Below are positions 44,108 through 52,215 of a DNA stretch of 64,000 nt, piece after piece; position 1 is the stretch's first letter; the number at the start of each line of letters is the position of its first letter. Source of the DNA: Macrococcus lamae (GTDB taxonomy: Bacteria > Bacillota > Bacilli > Staphylococcales > Staphylococcaceae); contig NZ_SCWB01000005.1 of the NCBI RefSeq assembly GCF_004359545.1, positions 1 to 64,000 of the forward strand. The letters are read 5' to 3'. Position numbers and translations under genes: made by a program. A model generated the notes under the pieces. It was not told the origin of the DNA. It saw nothing but the letters and a program-made list of their open reading frames with translations, and did not search any database.

Positions 44108-46144
44108 TTAATGTTCATGTGAACTTAACAGAGCCATCTCATCATAATTAATTGACTGTCTAAGCTCAACCGCTACTTCCGGTGAAATTTTTTCTGCTTG
44201 CGCTAACTGGTAAACATAGTCTCGCTCCACATTCAAAACGTCGAGTGCAAATAATGTTTCATTGTTATCAATACCTTCAGTCATAGCATTTCTATTAAGC
44301 TGACTGATTCGATTTAAATAACTGTCTGACACCATTGCAACCTCAATTTTATTGCTTCTTACCATTTCCTTAGATAGCCGCTCAACTATTTTATGATGAA
44401 CGACTCTTGCAACTTTTTCTAGTTCAAGTAAGTTATTCTGAAATGATAAAGAACTCGCTGCATTAATTTGATTTATAAAGTTTGCTCTTCTCTTTCTCAT
44501 TTTGAATATAAAGGATAACTTCGCTAAAAAGCTGGAAGATGCAAAGTTTCTTGTTCGCTCTACGTAAATTACATAATTGTTAAATGTGCTTTCGGTGATT
44601 TTACCTGTCTGAATCAGTTCATCCAGAGTTTCCGTCTCAGTATTCATAGCAATCGCCTGTAATCTGGACAGTTCTCTTAAGCTCTGTTCGTTGTCATCTA
44701 CTTCCTTGAAGAAATTAATCTGAGTCGCATACTGACGAGTCAGATTACTTGCTATAACACTGTTTTCGAGGACAGTATTACGGTGAATATAAGTAAGTCC
44801 CTGCTCTTTCATCATCATTCTTGCTTCTCTGAATGACAGCTTTGATATATTGATTCTTTCTTCAGAGCTTGTTAGCAGCGGCAAACTAATTTGTGCAACA
44901 ATCAAACTGATAATAACGACCCCGGCAGCGATAAACAACATATCGTCTCTTGTAGCAAAAGACTGATGATTAACGATAGTAGTTGGAAGCGTCAAAGCAA
45001 TAGCCATTGATATCGTCCCATGAACGCCGCACACCGTTGCGATTAGTGAGTATTTAAATCTTGATGGTCGTTTCTCAGATGTCGACACTGATTCGTTATT
45101 CAAAATTCTTTCAAATCTACTGACTGGAATGAAAAACTTATCATACAAAATAAAGACCCAGACAAATCTAAAAAGATACACAAGAAGTGCAATCAAAAAA
45201 GTATAAAATGTGATTTCACCTAGATGTCTTGATTCAGTATTAACCATGTGCATTGTTACTTCCGGGATAATATACCCTAGCATAGTAAAGACAAAGCCAT
45301 TCATCACGGTGGACAGCAGCCCCCATGTATTGTCATAGCCCAGCTGCAGCCGTGTGGTTGCCTGGCTGATTCTATCGCGTTCTATGCCGTGAATCAGACC
45401 ACCAATCACTGCTGCAATGACTCCTGAAACGTGGAAAGATTCTGCGACCATGTATATAACGAACGGTGTCAGCAACTGTATTAAAATAAAGACAAATTCA
45501 TTATAAAAACCAGTTCTGATGAGCCACATACGTGCCTGCACGAATGCTGTTCCGATAATAGCCCCAATTACCAGACCTCCGATAGTCGTAGTGATAAACT
45601 GCATGACAGCATCCTGTGCGCTGAACTGTCCAGTTGTCAGTGCGATAAGGGCAATATTGAAACTTAAAATCCCTGCTGCATCATTCAACAGTGATTCTCC
45701 GCCGAGAATAGTCATGAGTCCTTTCGGCAGTTTACGTCCTTTGGCAATCGCCTGGACCGCAACAGCATCCGTAGGACATATAATTGCGGCTAAAGCGAAA
45801 CAAGCAGCAAACGGAATAGCCGGCAGCAGCCACTGAATAATATAGCCAAGTCCAATTACAGTAGTAAATACAAGACCTATTGCCATTAAGATGACTGGTC
45901 TTAAATATTTCAGCAAGTTAATTCGGGAAACATGATTTCCTTCAAGAAAAAGCAGCGGTGCGATAATACCGATTAGGAAAAGTTCCGGCTCAAACTCCAG
46001 ATGAATGGGAATCGGTGTTAGAAAAATCAACATACCGATACCTATCTGAATAAAGACTAGTGGTATTTTATTAAAATAATGATGGATAATAGCTGAGAGA
46101 ATCACAGCTACAATGAAACTGACAATGACAATAAAGTTTTCCAT
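44108..46144 (-). CDS. CPA1 family Na+/H+ antiporter
   Basis: About twelve membrane helices occupy the first 420 residues, with the CPA1 signatures APLLFLEGNHVSR, CPTDAVAVQAIAKGRKLP (ion-binding aspartate) and GGESLLNDAAGI. A large cytoplasmic tail of about 250 residues follows, rich in helices. The length of 678 aa matches NhaK-type bacterial exchangers. GAGAGGTG precedes the ATG. The gene is single and divergent from a cupin gene. Whether it moves Na+, K+ or Li+ cannot be read from sequence. Confidence 0.92.
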   Translation of the reverse strand: MENFIVIVSFIVAVILSAIIHHYFNKIPLVFIQIGIGMLIFLTPIPIHLEFEPELFLIGIIAPLLFLEGNHVSRINLLKYLRPVILMAIGLVFTTVIGLGYIIQWLLPAIPFAACFALAAIICPTDAVAVQAIAKGRKLPKGLMTILGGESLLNDAAGILSFNIALIALTTGQFSAQDAVMQFITTTIGGLVIGAIIGTAFVQARMWLIRTGFYNEFVFILIQLLTPFVIYMVAESFHVSGVIAAVIGGLIHGIERDRISQATTRLQLGYDNTWGLLSTVMNGFVFTMLGYIIPEVTMHMVNTESRHLGEITFYTFLIALLVYLFRFVWVFILYDKFFIPVSRFERILNNESVSTSEKRPSRFKYSLIATVCGVHGTISMAIALTLPTTIVNHQSFATRDDMLFIAAGVVIISLIVAQISLPLLTSSEERINISKLSFREARMMMKEQGLTYIHRNTVLENSVIASNLTRQYATQINFFKEVDDNEQSLRELSRLQAIAMNTETETLDELIQTGKITESTFNNYVIYVERTRNFASSSFLAKLSFIFKMRKRRANFINQINAASSLSFQNNLLELEKVARVVHHKIVERLSKEMVRSNKIEVAMVSDSYLNRISQLNRNAMTEGIDNNETLFALDVLNVERDYVYQLAQAEKISPEVAVELRQSINYDEMALLSSHEH

Positions 46145-46253
46145 GACGCACCTCTCATTTTTTCTGAATCATATAATAGATACAAATTCTATAAGATTAA
46201 TACATACTCAATAAGGGAATAGTTTTTATTATACAATAAACGGAGGTTTTTTA

Positions 46254-46766
46254 ATGTCATATAAGATTATACATGCTCCTGTCTCTCCTTCTACACCGAA
46301 TCATATTATTTACCCGGTCATTGTCTATCCGCAATCAGTCACTGATCCTGCAGAAACATTTAAGAAAAATGGCTGGCACGGCATTTGGGAAAACGGTGTA
46401 TACGATTACCATCACTTTCATCCTAATGCGCATGAAGTACTCGGAATCAAATCTGGTGACGCCGAATTAATGATCGGCGGTGAGAATGGACAAACGCTTA
46501 AAGTGAAAGCAGGAGATGTCCTACTGCTTCCTGCAGGTTATGGACACAAACTGTTAAGCCAGTCAGATGACTTTAAAATTGTCGGTGCTTATCCGAATGA
46601 ACAAGAGGTTGAAACTTTAAAATCTTATGAAGATCTTACAAAAATTCAAAGTCAGATCAGCAGTGTGATGATACCAGAAACTGATCCAGTAGAGGGCGAC
46701 AGCGGTCCTATGTTCAAAGAGTGGGAAGGATTGTACCACTGCAGCACAGTCGATAGAAAATGCTAG
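46254..46766 (+). CDS. YjlB-like cupin domain protein
   Basis: The single cupin barrel has the metal-binding histidines in YDYHHFHPNAHEVLG and the second motif LLLPAGYGHKLL. NGWHGIWENGVYDYHHFH is characteristic of the YjlB group. The protein is 170 aa and soluble. CGGAGG precedes the ATG. It is convergent with corA across a shared terminator. Enzymatic or binding role is unknown. Confidence 0.88.
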   Translation: MSYKIIHAPVSPSTPNHIIYPVIVYPQSVTDPAETFKKNGWHGIWENGVYDYHHFHPNAHEVLGIKSGDAELMIGGENGQTLKVKAGDVLLLPAGYGHKLLSQSDDFKIVGAYPNEQEVETLKSYEDLTKIQSQISSVMIPETDPVEGDSGPMFKEWEGLYHCSTVDRKC

Positions 46767-46791
46767 GAAGATTACTAGTATCCTAAATAAT

Positions 46792-46830
46792 AAATGCCTT
46801 GGAAATCTTTAAATTTCCAAGGCGTTTATT
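46792..46830. terminator. Bidirectional terminator between the cupin gene and corA
   Basis: AAATGCCTTGGAAAT (46792-46806) pairs with ATTTCCAAGGCGTTT (46813-46827) with one G-T pair. T-rich sequence follows on both strands. Confidence 0.82.
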
Positions 46831-46864
46831 TGTATAGACAGCCGAAAATAAACAGCTTGTTATG

Positions 46865-47812
46865 CTAAAACCATTTCTTTTTCTTGAAATAATATATCAT
46901 TCCAAACATTATACTGAGCATCAGAACCCAAACCGCTAAATAACCATACTTCCAATGAAGCTCCGGCATAAAATCAAAATTCATTCCGTATATCCCGACA
47001 AGTAACGTCAGCGGCATGAAAATTACAGAATATATCGTTAATATTTTCATAATGTTATTCATTTTAAACGAGTTGAGCGATATGTAATTGTCTCTAATAT
47101 CTGCTGTCATTTCCCGGGAAGATTCTATCATCTCCGCCTGTTTGACGAGGTGATCATTAATATGATGCAGAAAGATCTTCTGCTTCTTCGACAGTGACAT
47201 AATTCTTCCTTCCAACAATCTGTAGACAAGGTCTTTCATAGGCAGAACTGTCCGTCGTATGATCAGCAGATCTTCTCTTAAGTCGAAGGTTTCCTCAATC
47301 AGCACTTCTGTTGAAATATCAACTGAATGACGATCTTCGAAAGAAAATACTTTATCTTCAAGCTCATAAACAAATGGGAAATAATTATCGACAATCGCAT
47401 CAAGTGTGCGATACATAATCTCCGATGTCGTCAGCTTTTCATTGACACGTTTATAAATAACGGAATTCCATACTTTATCCACTTCTTCAGAATGCTCTTT
47501 GTGATATGTGACAATTATGCTGTTATTGATAAATACATCTATTTCTTCAGGCAGCATCGTCGTCAGATCAATGGCGTGGAAAACGAAGAACAAATAATCA
47601 TCATACTCTTTATATTTCGGTCGCTGCCTGACAGATACCGCATCTTCAATCGACAGAGGATGAAAATGAAAATACTGACTGAGCAGCAAATTTTCATGCA
47701 TCGTCGGCTCGGACATATCGACCCACATCCATTTAGGCGTTCCTTCCATCTGATAAGGTGATTCACATGTTTTCAATTCATTTAACTCATCAATATATAA
47801 CGTTCTAATCAT
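46865..47812 (-). CDS. corA: CorA family divalent cation transporter
   Basis: CorA is a pentameric inner-membrane Mg2+ (or Co2+/Ni2+) channel. A long cytoplasmic domain (about 1-255) is followed by two C-terminal helices with the invariant YGMNF motif between them and a lysine-rich tail (YYFKKKKW). SIEDAVSVRQRPKYKEYDDY near residue 55 is conserved in the family. GAGGTGG precedes the ATG. It starts 9 bp after a GNAT gene in the same direction. Confidence 0.93.
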   Translation of the reverse strand: MIRTLYIDELNELKTCESPYQMEGTPKWMWVDMSEPTMHENLLLSQYFHFHPLSIEDAVSVRQRPKYKEYDDYLFFVFHAIDLTTMLPEEIDVFINNSIIVTYHKEHSEEVDKVWNSVIYKRVNEKLTTSEIMYRTLDAIVDNYFPFVYELEDKVFSFEDRHSVDISTEVLIEETFDLREDLLIIRRTVLPMKDLVYRLLEGRIMSLSKKQKIFLHHINDHLVKQAEMIESSREMTADIRDNYISLNSFKMNNIMKILTIYSVIFMPLTLLVGIYGMNFDFMPELHWKYGYLAVWVLMLSIMFGMIYYFKKKKWF

Positions 47813-47821
47813 GGGCCACCT

Positions 47822-48250
47822 CTATAACTTCAATATCATATTTTTCCCTTTCCAATTATAGCCCAGTTTCTGATTCATGGCGATCATGATGCGATTATCA
47901 GGGTTGACTGTCCCTGAGATGTAAGGCATATGGTGTTTCTTACTGATCACTTTTACTTCTTCTTTGAGCATAGAAGCGTAACCCCGTCCTCTATATTCTG
48001 GTGCTACCCAGAGCGATTTGATATGGGTATGGTCAGTCAGTTTGAACCATATAAAGCCGATGAGTTCACCATTTCCTTCTATGACCATCACTTTATCTGC
48101 TCCTTGCTGAAGCAAAAGTTTCAGGGATTCATAGCGGAGCACTTTATCGATACTTTCCGGCTGCCACTCTTTATATTCAGATGGAATGTTTTCATGTAAA
48201 CTTGCGATGGTCTTGAGGAGCGGATCCTCACTATTGATATATTTCAGCAT
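47822..48250 (-). CDS. GNAT family N-acetyltransferase
   Basis: The 142-residue protein has the acetyl-CoA motif LWVAPEYRGRGYASMLKEEV near residue 83 and the C-terminal NQKLGYNWKGKNMIL. It is soluble and of general GNAT type. No strong ribosome binding site precedes the ATG. It is the first of a pair with corA. The acceptor is unknown. Confidence 0.88.
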   Translation of the reverse strand: MLKYINSEDPLLKTIASLHENIPSEYKEWQPESIDKVLRYESLKLLLQQGADKVMVIEGNGELIGFIWFKLTDHTHIKSLWVAPEYRGRGYASMLKEEVKVISKKHHMPYISGTVNPDNRIMIAMNQKLGYNWKGKNMILKL

Positions 48251-48308
48251 ATGTTTATTTTACCATGATAGTTATATTATTTAACAACGGATAGAGGCAA
48301 GCTAACAG

Positions 48309-48344
48309 CAAAAAAGCTTCAGGCAGATGCCTGAAGCTTTTTGT
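48309..48344. terminator. Bidirectional terminator, DinB side
   Basis: AAAAAGCTTCAGGC (48311-48324) pairs perfectly with GCCTGAAGCTTTTT (48329-48342). It ends the DinB gene on the minus strand and may also shield the GNAT/corA pair. Confidence 0.9.
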
Positions 48345-48346
48345 GT

Positions 48347-48823
48347 TTACTGATCGTCACGTGATGGACCATAGAGTGAAGGGACATGAAGTTCCGCCTG
48401 ACGCATCAGTACTGTCATCTGACCGCGATGATGAACTTGATGCAAGTTAGCCGTATGAAGCAGTGCTCCTTTAGGCATCGGTGTACCGAAGAAATCCACT
48501 TCGTCAGTTAAATTATCATCGGTCACTGTCTGCTTGTATGAACTGAGAACGCTCTGAAATGTTTTTTCATAAATGTCTGCAAGTTCCTGTGCTGATTCTG
48601 GTGCCGCTTCATCATTAAACCCAGCACCTTCATAAGATTCACCGGATAATGATGCAAAACCACCCAGACTCTGTGTAATATGCCATGCCAGTTCACCGAG
48701 TGTGCGGTCCTTCTCTGTGACCGCCTGAGCAAGTGACTCATCCGTCAGTTCCCGAAGACAGTTCAGTGTCAATTGGCTCTCACGTTCAAATTCATTGATA
48801 AATGCATCTTTCGACGTATACAT
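48347..48823 (-). CDS. DinB family protein
   Basis: The four-helix DinB/YfiT-like fold is indicated by the three metal-ligand histidines: one in GELAWHITQSL (about residue 48) and two in the LHQVHHRGQMTVLMRQ motif (about 130). Relatives include bacillithiol S-transferases and other thiol-dependent enzymes, but the substrate here is unknown. AAGGGGG precedes the ATG. It is divergent from the rsgA leader promoter. Confidence 0.88.
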   Translation of the reverse strand: MYTSKDAFINEFERESQLTLNCLRELTDESLAQAVTEKDRTLGELAWHITQSLGGFASLSGESYEGAGFNDEAAPESAQELADIYEKTFQSVLSSYKQTVTDDNLTDEVDFFGTPMPKGALLHTANLHQVHHRGQMTVLMRQAELHVPSLYGPSRDDQ

Positions 48824-48891
48824 GTTGATCCCCCTTTTAGTTGTTAATTTCAGTTTAGAGGGTTGTTAGAGTAAGTGCAACTTGAAAGCGT

Positions 48892-48921
48892 TTGACATTG
48901 TAAAGTGTTCTCATGTAGACT
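48892..48921 (+). promoter_or_regulatory. Promoter of the rsgA leader
   Basis: A consensus TTGACA (48892-48897), an 18-bp spacer and TAGACT (48916-48921) place transcription start near 48928, about 145 bp before the rsgA start codon. Confidence 0.75.
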
Positions 48922-48927
48922 TAAGAA

Positions 48928-49050
48928 AAAGAAAGGGCGTGATGTCTAATGGCAACTATGAATATGATTCTGTCACTGAAGCCATGGCACACGTGCGCCC
49001 TTTAACGGACGTTTTCAGTGTACCCATGGCTAAGCCATGGGTATTTTTAT
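48928..49050 (+). promoter_or_regulatory. rsgA leader RNA with overlapping leader ORFs and attenuator
   Basis: AAAGGGCG (48932-48939), the leader's ribosome binding site, is complementary to CGCCCTTT (48996-49003). Three CCATGG blocks (48982-48987, 49024-49029, 49035-49040) can pair in alternative ways: blocks 2 and 3 make the terminator, block 1 with block 2 would prevent it. Two overlapping ORFs lie across these elements: ATG at 48942 (54 codons, well spaced from the binding site) and ATG at 48949 (18 codons, stop at 49003-49005). Confidence 0.7.
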
Positions 49051-49106
49051 TAACTGAAAAGGATGAAATCAATGACAACTTTACAACAATTAGGATTTTC
49101 CAATGA
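48942..49106 (+). CDS. Putative 54-codon leader ORF of rsgA
   Basis: The ATG is five bases from AAAGG. The product begins MSNGNYEYDSVTEAMAHVRP and ends 35 bp inside rsgA in another frame. Its translation would run through the terminator hairpin at 49021-49043 and could keep it from forming. A second, shorter ORF (48949-49005, MATMNMILSLKPWHTCAL) overlaps it in the +1 register, with weaker spacing to the binding site. No family resemblance is seen. Whether either is translated is unproven. Confidence 0.4.
   Translation: MSNGNYEYDSVTEAMAHVRPLTDVFSVPMAKPWVFLLTEKDEINDNFTTIRIFQ
49021..49048 (+). terminator. Leader terminator upstream of rsgA
   Basis: TACCCATGGC (49021-49030) pairs perfectly with GCCATGGGTA (49034-49043) around TAA, followed by five T residues. 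It lies between the promoter and the rsgA start, so it must be bypassed for expression. Confidence 0.9.
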
Positions 49107-50142
49107 ACAATTAGAACGTATAGACAATCTTGTACCGGGTAGAATTGCTACTCAATCAAAAGGAATTTATAGAGTAGTCACTGAAAATCATGTCATACTT
49201 GCGACATTGCCCGGGAAATTCATGCATGATCTGACTGATCCTCTCGCTCTACCGGCAGTCGGCGATTTTGTGCTGATGACGCTTCAGCCCGGAGAAAACA
49301 AAGGACTGATAGAACACGTACTGCCGAGAAAGCAGGCTTTTATCAGACAAGCGGCAGGTACTGAAACAAAACCTCAGATTATTTCAGCAAATATCGACTA
49401 TGCTTTTCTCGCGATGAGCTGTAATGATAACTTTAACGTCAACCGTATGCAGCGCTTTTTGATTGCTGCACGTGATTCCGGTGCAGAACCAATTATTCTG
49501 CTGACTAAAGCAGATCTTATAGATGAATTGGAAAAAGAAATTATGACAGCCGAACTTTCCGGCATTGCAGGAGATGTTCCTGTCTACTTCATATCGATGC
49601 ATACAGATGACCACATAGCTGAACTAAGAGCTCTCTTAAAAGATAATAAAAGCGCAACAATTCTTGGTTCAAGCGGTATCGGCAAATCCACACTGATCAA
49701 TAAATTGATGGGTGAAGATGTTATGGTGACTAATGATATCCGGGAAAGTGACAGTAAAGGAAAACATACGACGACACACCGTGAATTACTGCTGTTACCA
49801 GATGGCGGCATCATGATTGATACGCCGGGTATGCGTGAATTCCAGCTCTGGTCCACAGGTGACCACATCGGGCTCAGCACAGAATTCTCAGATATTGAAT
49901 CACTTATTGAGTCATGCCGCTTCAACGACTGCGGTCATACCAATGAACCCGGCTGTGCAGTCCAACAGGCTCTCAGCGATGGTACATTAAGTGCGGCGCG
50001 ATATGAACAGTATGAGAAATACCAGCGTGAACTTGCCTATCAGGAACGACGCAGTAACCAGGCAATGCGGCGTGCCGAACAGGACATGTGGAAGAAAAAT
50101 ACGAAAATCGGCAGACAGAACCGGGCAAATAAAGGAAGATAA
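49072..50142 (+). CDS. rsgA: Ribosome small subunit-dependent GTPase A (long RsgA form)
   Basis: RsgA is a circularly permuted GTPase that helps the 30S subunit mature. An N-terminal OB-fold (about 30-100) precedes the G domain in the order G4 (LLTKADLI), G1 (GSSGIGKSTLINKL, near residue 200) and G3 (DTPGMREF). A zinc site with CRFNDCGHTNEPGC follows near 290. At 356 aa it is longer than the roughly 290-aa RsgA near prkC in staphylococci, so it is probably a second copy. ATG at 49072 is chosen: AAAAGG is nine bases upstream. Expression appears to be controlled by the leader attenuator. Confidence 0.92.
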   Translation: MTTLQQLGFSNEQLERIDNLVPGRIATQSKGIYRVVTENHVILATLPGKFMHDLTDPLALPAVGDFVLMTLQPGENKGLIEHVLPRKQAFIRQAAGTETKPQIISANIDYAFLAMSCNDNFNVNRMQRFLIAARDSGAEPIILLTKADLIDELEKEIMTAELSGIAGDVPVYFISMHTDDHIAELRALLKDNKSATILGSSGIGKSTLINKLMGEDVMVTNDIRESDSKGKHTTTHRELLLLPDGGIMIDTPGMREFQLWSTGDHIGLSTEFSDIESLIESCRFNDCGHTNEPGCAVQQALSDGTLSAARYEQYEKYQRELAYQERRSNQAMRRAEQDMWKKNTKIGRQNRANKGR

Positions 50143-50242
50143 AATTAATGGGACTTTCACCCTCGCATTTCGCGGTGAAAGTCCCATATTTTCTTTTTAT
50201 GAGACATTCGCGTCGAAAATTCGATTCGAAAGTCCCATAAAT
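50141..50242 (+). repeat. Two-hairpin intergenic repeat, copy 1
   Basis: ATGGGACTTTCACC (50148-50161) pairs perfectly with GGTGAAAGTCCCAT (50174-50187) and is followed by ATTTTCTTTTT, so it can act as the rsgA terminator. A second hairpin spans 50197-50242. The first 80 bases are nearly identical (two differences seen) to copy 2 at 52228-52307. The distal arm of the second hairpin (GAAAGTCCCATAAA) matches the distal arm of the first hairpin rather than its own partner. Confidence 0.9.
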
Positions 50243-50264
50243 ATATAAAGCTGATCACTCACCA

Positions 50265-50354
50265 TTGACAAATATTTATAGAAATTTTATACTTATCTCA
50301 GCTACTATGTATTACAAAGTAGCTATTAAAAGATACGCTATCTTGTATTACAAA
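50265..50354 (+). promoter_or_regulatory. Promoter and probable operator of the PadR gene
   Basis: TTGACA (50265-50270), a 17-bp spacer and TATACT (50288-50293) form a near-consensus promoter. Just downstream TGTATTACAAA occurs twice, at 50308-50318 and 50344-50354, 36 bp apart. The first copy lies inside the inverted repeat AGCTAC/GTAGCT. This suits autorepression by the PadR protein. Confidence 0.7.
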
Positions 50355-50369
50355 ATAGAGGTGAATCAA

Positions 50370-50693
50370 TTGGGTATGCGCACTCAATTGTTGAAAGGTC
50401 TGCTTGATGCAGTAGTTCTTTCAATAATAAAAGAAAAAGAAGTTTACGGTTATGAGTTATCTCAGAAATTACTGGACAGCGGCTTAGGTAACATCAGTGA
50501 AGGTACCATCTACCCCGTCTTACTTAGACTACAAAAGAAAAATTTAATCACAAGTGAAATGCGACAGAGTGATTTGGGACCTAAAAGAAAATATTACTTC
50601 ATTACTGAAGAAGGGCTTGCGTCCCTAAATGAGATGACAGCTGAATGGAATGATATAGTGGGTCCTATTTCGGATTTACTCAATAATTTTTAA
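50370..50693 (+). CDS. PadR family transcriptional regulator
   Basis: The 108-residue protein is a winged-helix PadR-s1 type repressor: LLKGLLDAVVLSIIKEKEVYGYEL, quoted in part as AVVLSIIKEKEVYGYEL, then SEGTIYPVLLRLQKKNLI and GPKRKYYFITEEGLASL. TTG at 50370 is chosen because AGAGGTGA is five bases upstream; ATG at 50376 is possible. The upstream ATG at 50265 lies in the promoter and is rejected. It heads a cassette with two membrane proteins, the common PadR arrangement in which the regulator controls the adjacent membrane genes. Confidence 0.9.
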   Translation: MGMRTQLLKGLLDAVVLSIIKEKEVYGYELSQKLLDSGLGNISEGTIYPVLLRLQKKNLITSEMRQSDLGPKRKYYFITEEGLASLNEMTAEWNDIVGPISDLLNNF

Positions 50694-50710
50694 GATAAGG
50701 AGTGATTGTT

Positions 50711-51397
50711 GTGAGTTATATAGACGAATTAATTGAACTCAATAACATAAAAAGAAAACAACTAACACCTGAAAATCTAAAAATGTATGAGAAAGTGTTA
50801 GTATATCTACGTACAGAATGGAAACTTTCAAATCGTCATACTGAAGAAGTACTGAATGATTTACTTGATCACTTATTAGAGTCGCAGCGAAATGGTGTAA
50901 CAACTGAGGAATTCTTCGGAGATAACCCTGAAACTTTCGCTAAGGATCTAGTAGAAGAATTGCCTGAGGAAAATAAAAGAAGTTTAATGAGTTTTGTGAG
51001 TTCACTTTTTCTGATATCACTAGGCTTTTTAGTTTTTGCATATGGTTTCAGCAATATGATTATTTCCTTTTTTCACAAACCTCAAGTATCAGAAAACTTA
51101 ATCGGATTTGTTACGGGATATTTAATTGGATTTATGCTATTTCTCTTATTTCTTAACTATCTTCTCAAAGCTATTCAAAAAGATGAGTTTCAACCTGAAA
51201 AAAATTGGTTTAATAAAGTTATGAATTTTTTATTCTTGTGGTTTATCTGTGCAATCATATTTGCTGCATTCATACTTCCGATGGTGCTTATTAAAGTCGG
51301 TCCTTCAATATTTATACCTTGGTATATAGCAATGCCGATAGGTGTGATTATTATATTATTCGGACGATATGCTTTAAATCGTTATAATGAGGAGTGA
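50711..51397 (+). CDS. DUF1129/HAAS-like membrane protein, first paralogue
   Basis: The N-terminal cytoplasmic part (about 1-90) has the helical motif EVLNDLLDHLLESQRNGVT, then EEFFGDNPETFAKDLVEELP, which is shared with the next gene and resembles the HAAS/DUF1129 domains found beside PadR regulators. Four membrane helices follow (about 95-225). GTG at 50711 has AAGGAG eight bases upstream; GTG at 50702 overlaps that site. The base composition is markedly AT-rich compared with rsgA. Role is unknown, possibly a membrane signalling or efflux-associated protein. Confidence 0.8.
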   Translation: MSYIDELIELNNIKRKQLTPENLKMYEKVLVYLRTEWKLSNRHTEEVLNDLLDHLLESQRNGVTTEEFFGDNPETFAKDLVEELPEENKRSLMSFVSSLFLISLGFLVFAYGFSNMIISFFHKPQVSENLIGFVTGYLIGFMLFLLFLNYLLKAIQKDEFQPEKNWFNKVMNFLFLWFICAIIFAAFILPMVLIKVGPSIFIPWYIAMPIGVIIILFGRYALNRYNEE

Positions 51398-51406
51398 TTT
51401 TTATAA

Positions 51407-52075
51407 ATGACCATATTAAATGATATGAATTTAGAATATACAAAAAAACTGCAAAAGCTAACTTCTGAAAACAGAAAGATATTTTTAAACGTTGCAAATA
51501 AAATTAAGTTTAATTATGCAAAATCTGAAACAGCTGCCGATATAGTTATTGAGGATATGTTAGATCATTTATTAGAAGCTCAATCAAATGGTATGCACGC
51601 CCAACAATTTTTCGGGCAAAACTATCAGGAATATGCAGAAGAAATAATTGAAGAATTACCTGATACAAAGCCAATCGATAAGTTATGGCATTTTGCTTTC
51701 ATAGTTTGCCTGACTTTATCATCATCATTGCTACCTTTTAGCATCATAGAAATGATTCGTTATTTAGTAACCGGCAAACACATAATGCTGCATTCTATTT
51801 CTTTCACTTTAAATACTGCACTCTTCATTATTTTATTAATCATTCTTATTTCATTCACTCTTAATTCAATGAAAAATAATGCATTCAGAGAGAAAAAGTC
51901 TATGTTTATTTTTATAGTGATATTTTCACTTATGGTATCCATACCATTAGTCCTTTATACTGTTTTACCAATTGGACCTAAATTCTATCTTGATTATCGA
52001 TTTGCTATACCTAGTGAACTATTACTCTTAATACTCACAATATGGATATATCGTAATAAAGTAAGTCCCTCTTAA
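51407..52075 (+). CDS. DUF1129/HAAS-like membrane protein, second paralogue
   Basis: This 222-residue protein repeats the layout of its upstream neighbour: a cytoplasmic part with IEDMLDHLLEAQSNGMHAQQ, then FFGQNYQEYAEEIIEELPD, and four membrane helices. The two genes are 9 bp apart and look like an old tandem duplication, since similarity is concentrated in the soluble part. GGAGTGA precedes the ATG. AT-rich codon use matches the neighbouring cassette genes. Role unknown. Confidence 0.8.
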   Translation: MTILNDMNLEYTKKLQKLTSENRKIFLNVANKIKFNYAKSETAADIVIEDMLDHLLEAQSNGMHAQQFFGQNYQEYAEEIIEELPDTKPIDKLWHFAFIVCLTLSSSLLPFSIIEMIRYLVTGKHIMLHSISFTLNTALFIILLIILISFTLNSMKNNAFREKKSMFIFIVIFSLMVSIPLVLYTVLPIGPKFYLDYRFAIPSELLLLILTIWIYRNKVSPS

Positions 52076-52090
52076 GAAAGGATGTTTAAT

Positions 52091-52215
52091 ATGCATACTT
52101 CAGAAATAATCCTCTTAAATTAGGTCCAGATACAGCCATTCCTGTATGGCTTGCTATGTTAATGATTTTTATTTTCGGTTTACTGACCTCTCATTTCTCC
52201 CGTAAGATTGATTAA
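52091..52215 (+). pseudogene. Broken small membrane protein gene at the end of the PadR cassette
   Basis: An ATG at 52091 with AAAGGATG upstream opens a frame that stops after ten codons (TAG at 52121). Another frame is open from 52088 to TAA at 52213 and encodes NPLKLGPDTAIPVWLAML, a hydrophobic helix, and then HFSRKID. One reading-frame change between the two would restore an intact protein of about 40 residues. Alternatively the second frame is the last part of a larger lost membrane protein. It lies directly before repeat copy 2. Confidence 0.5.
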
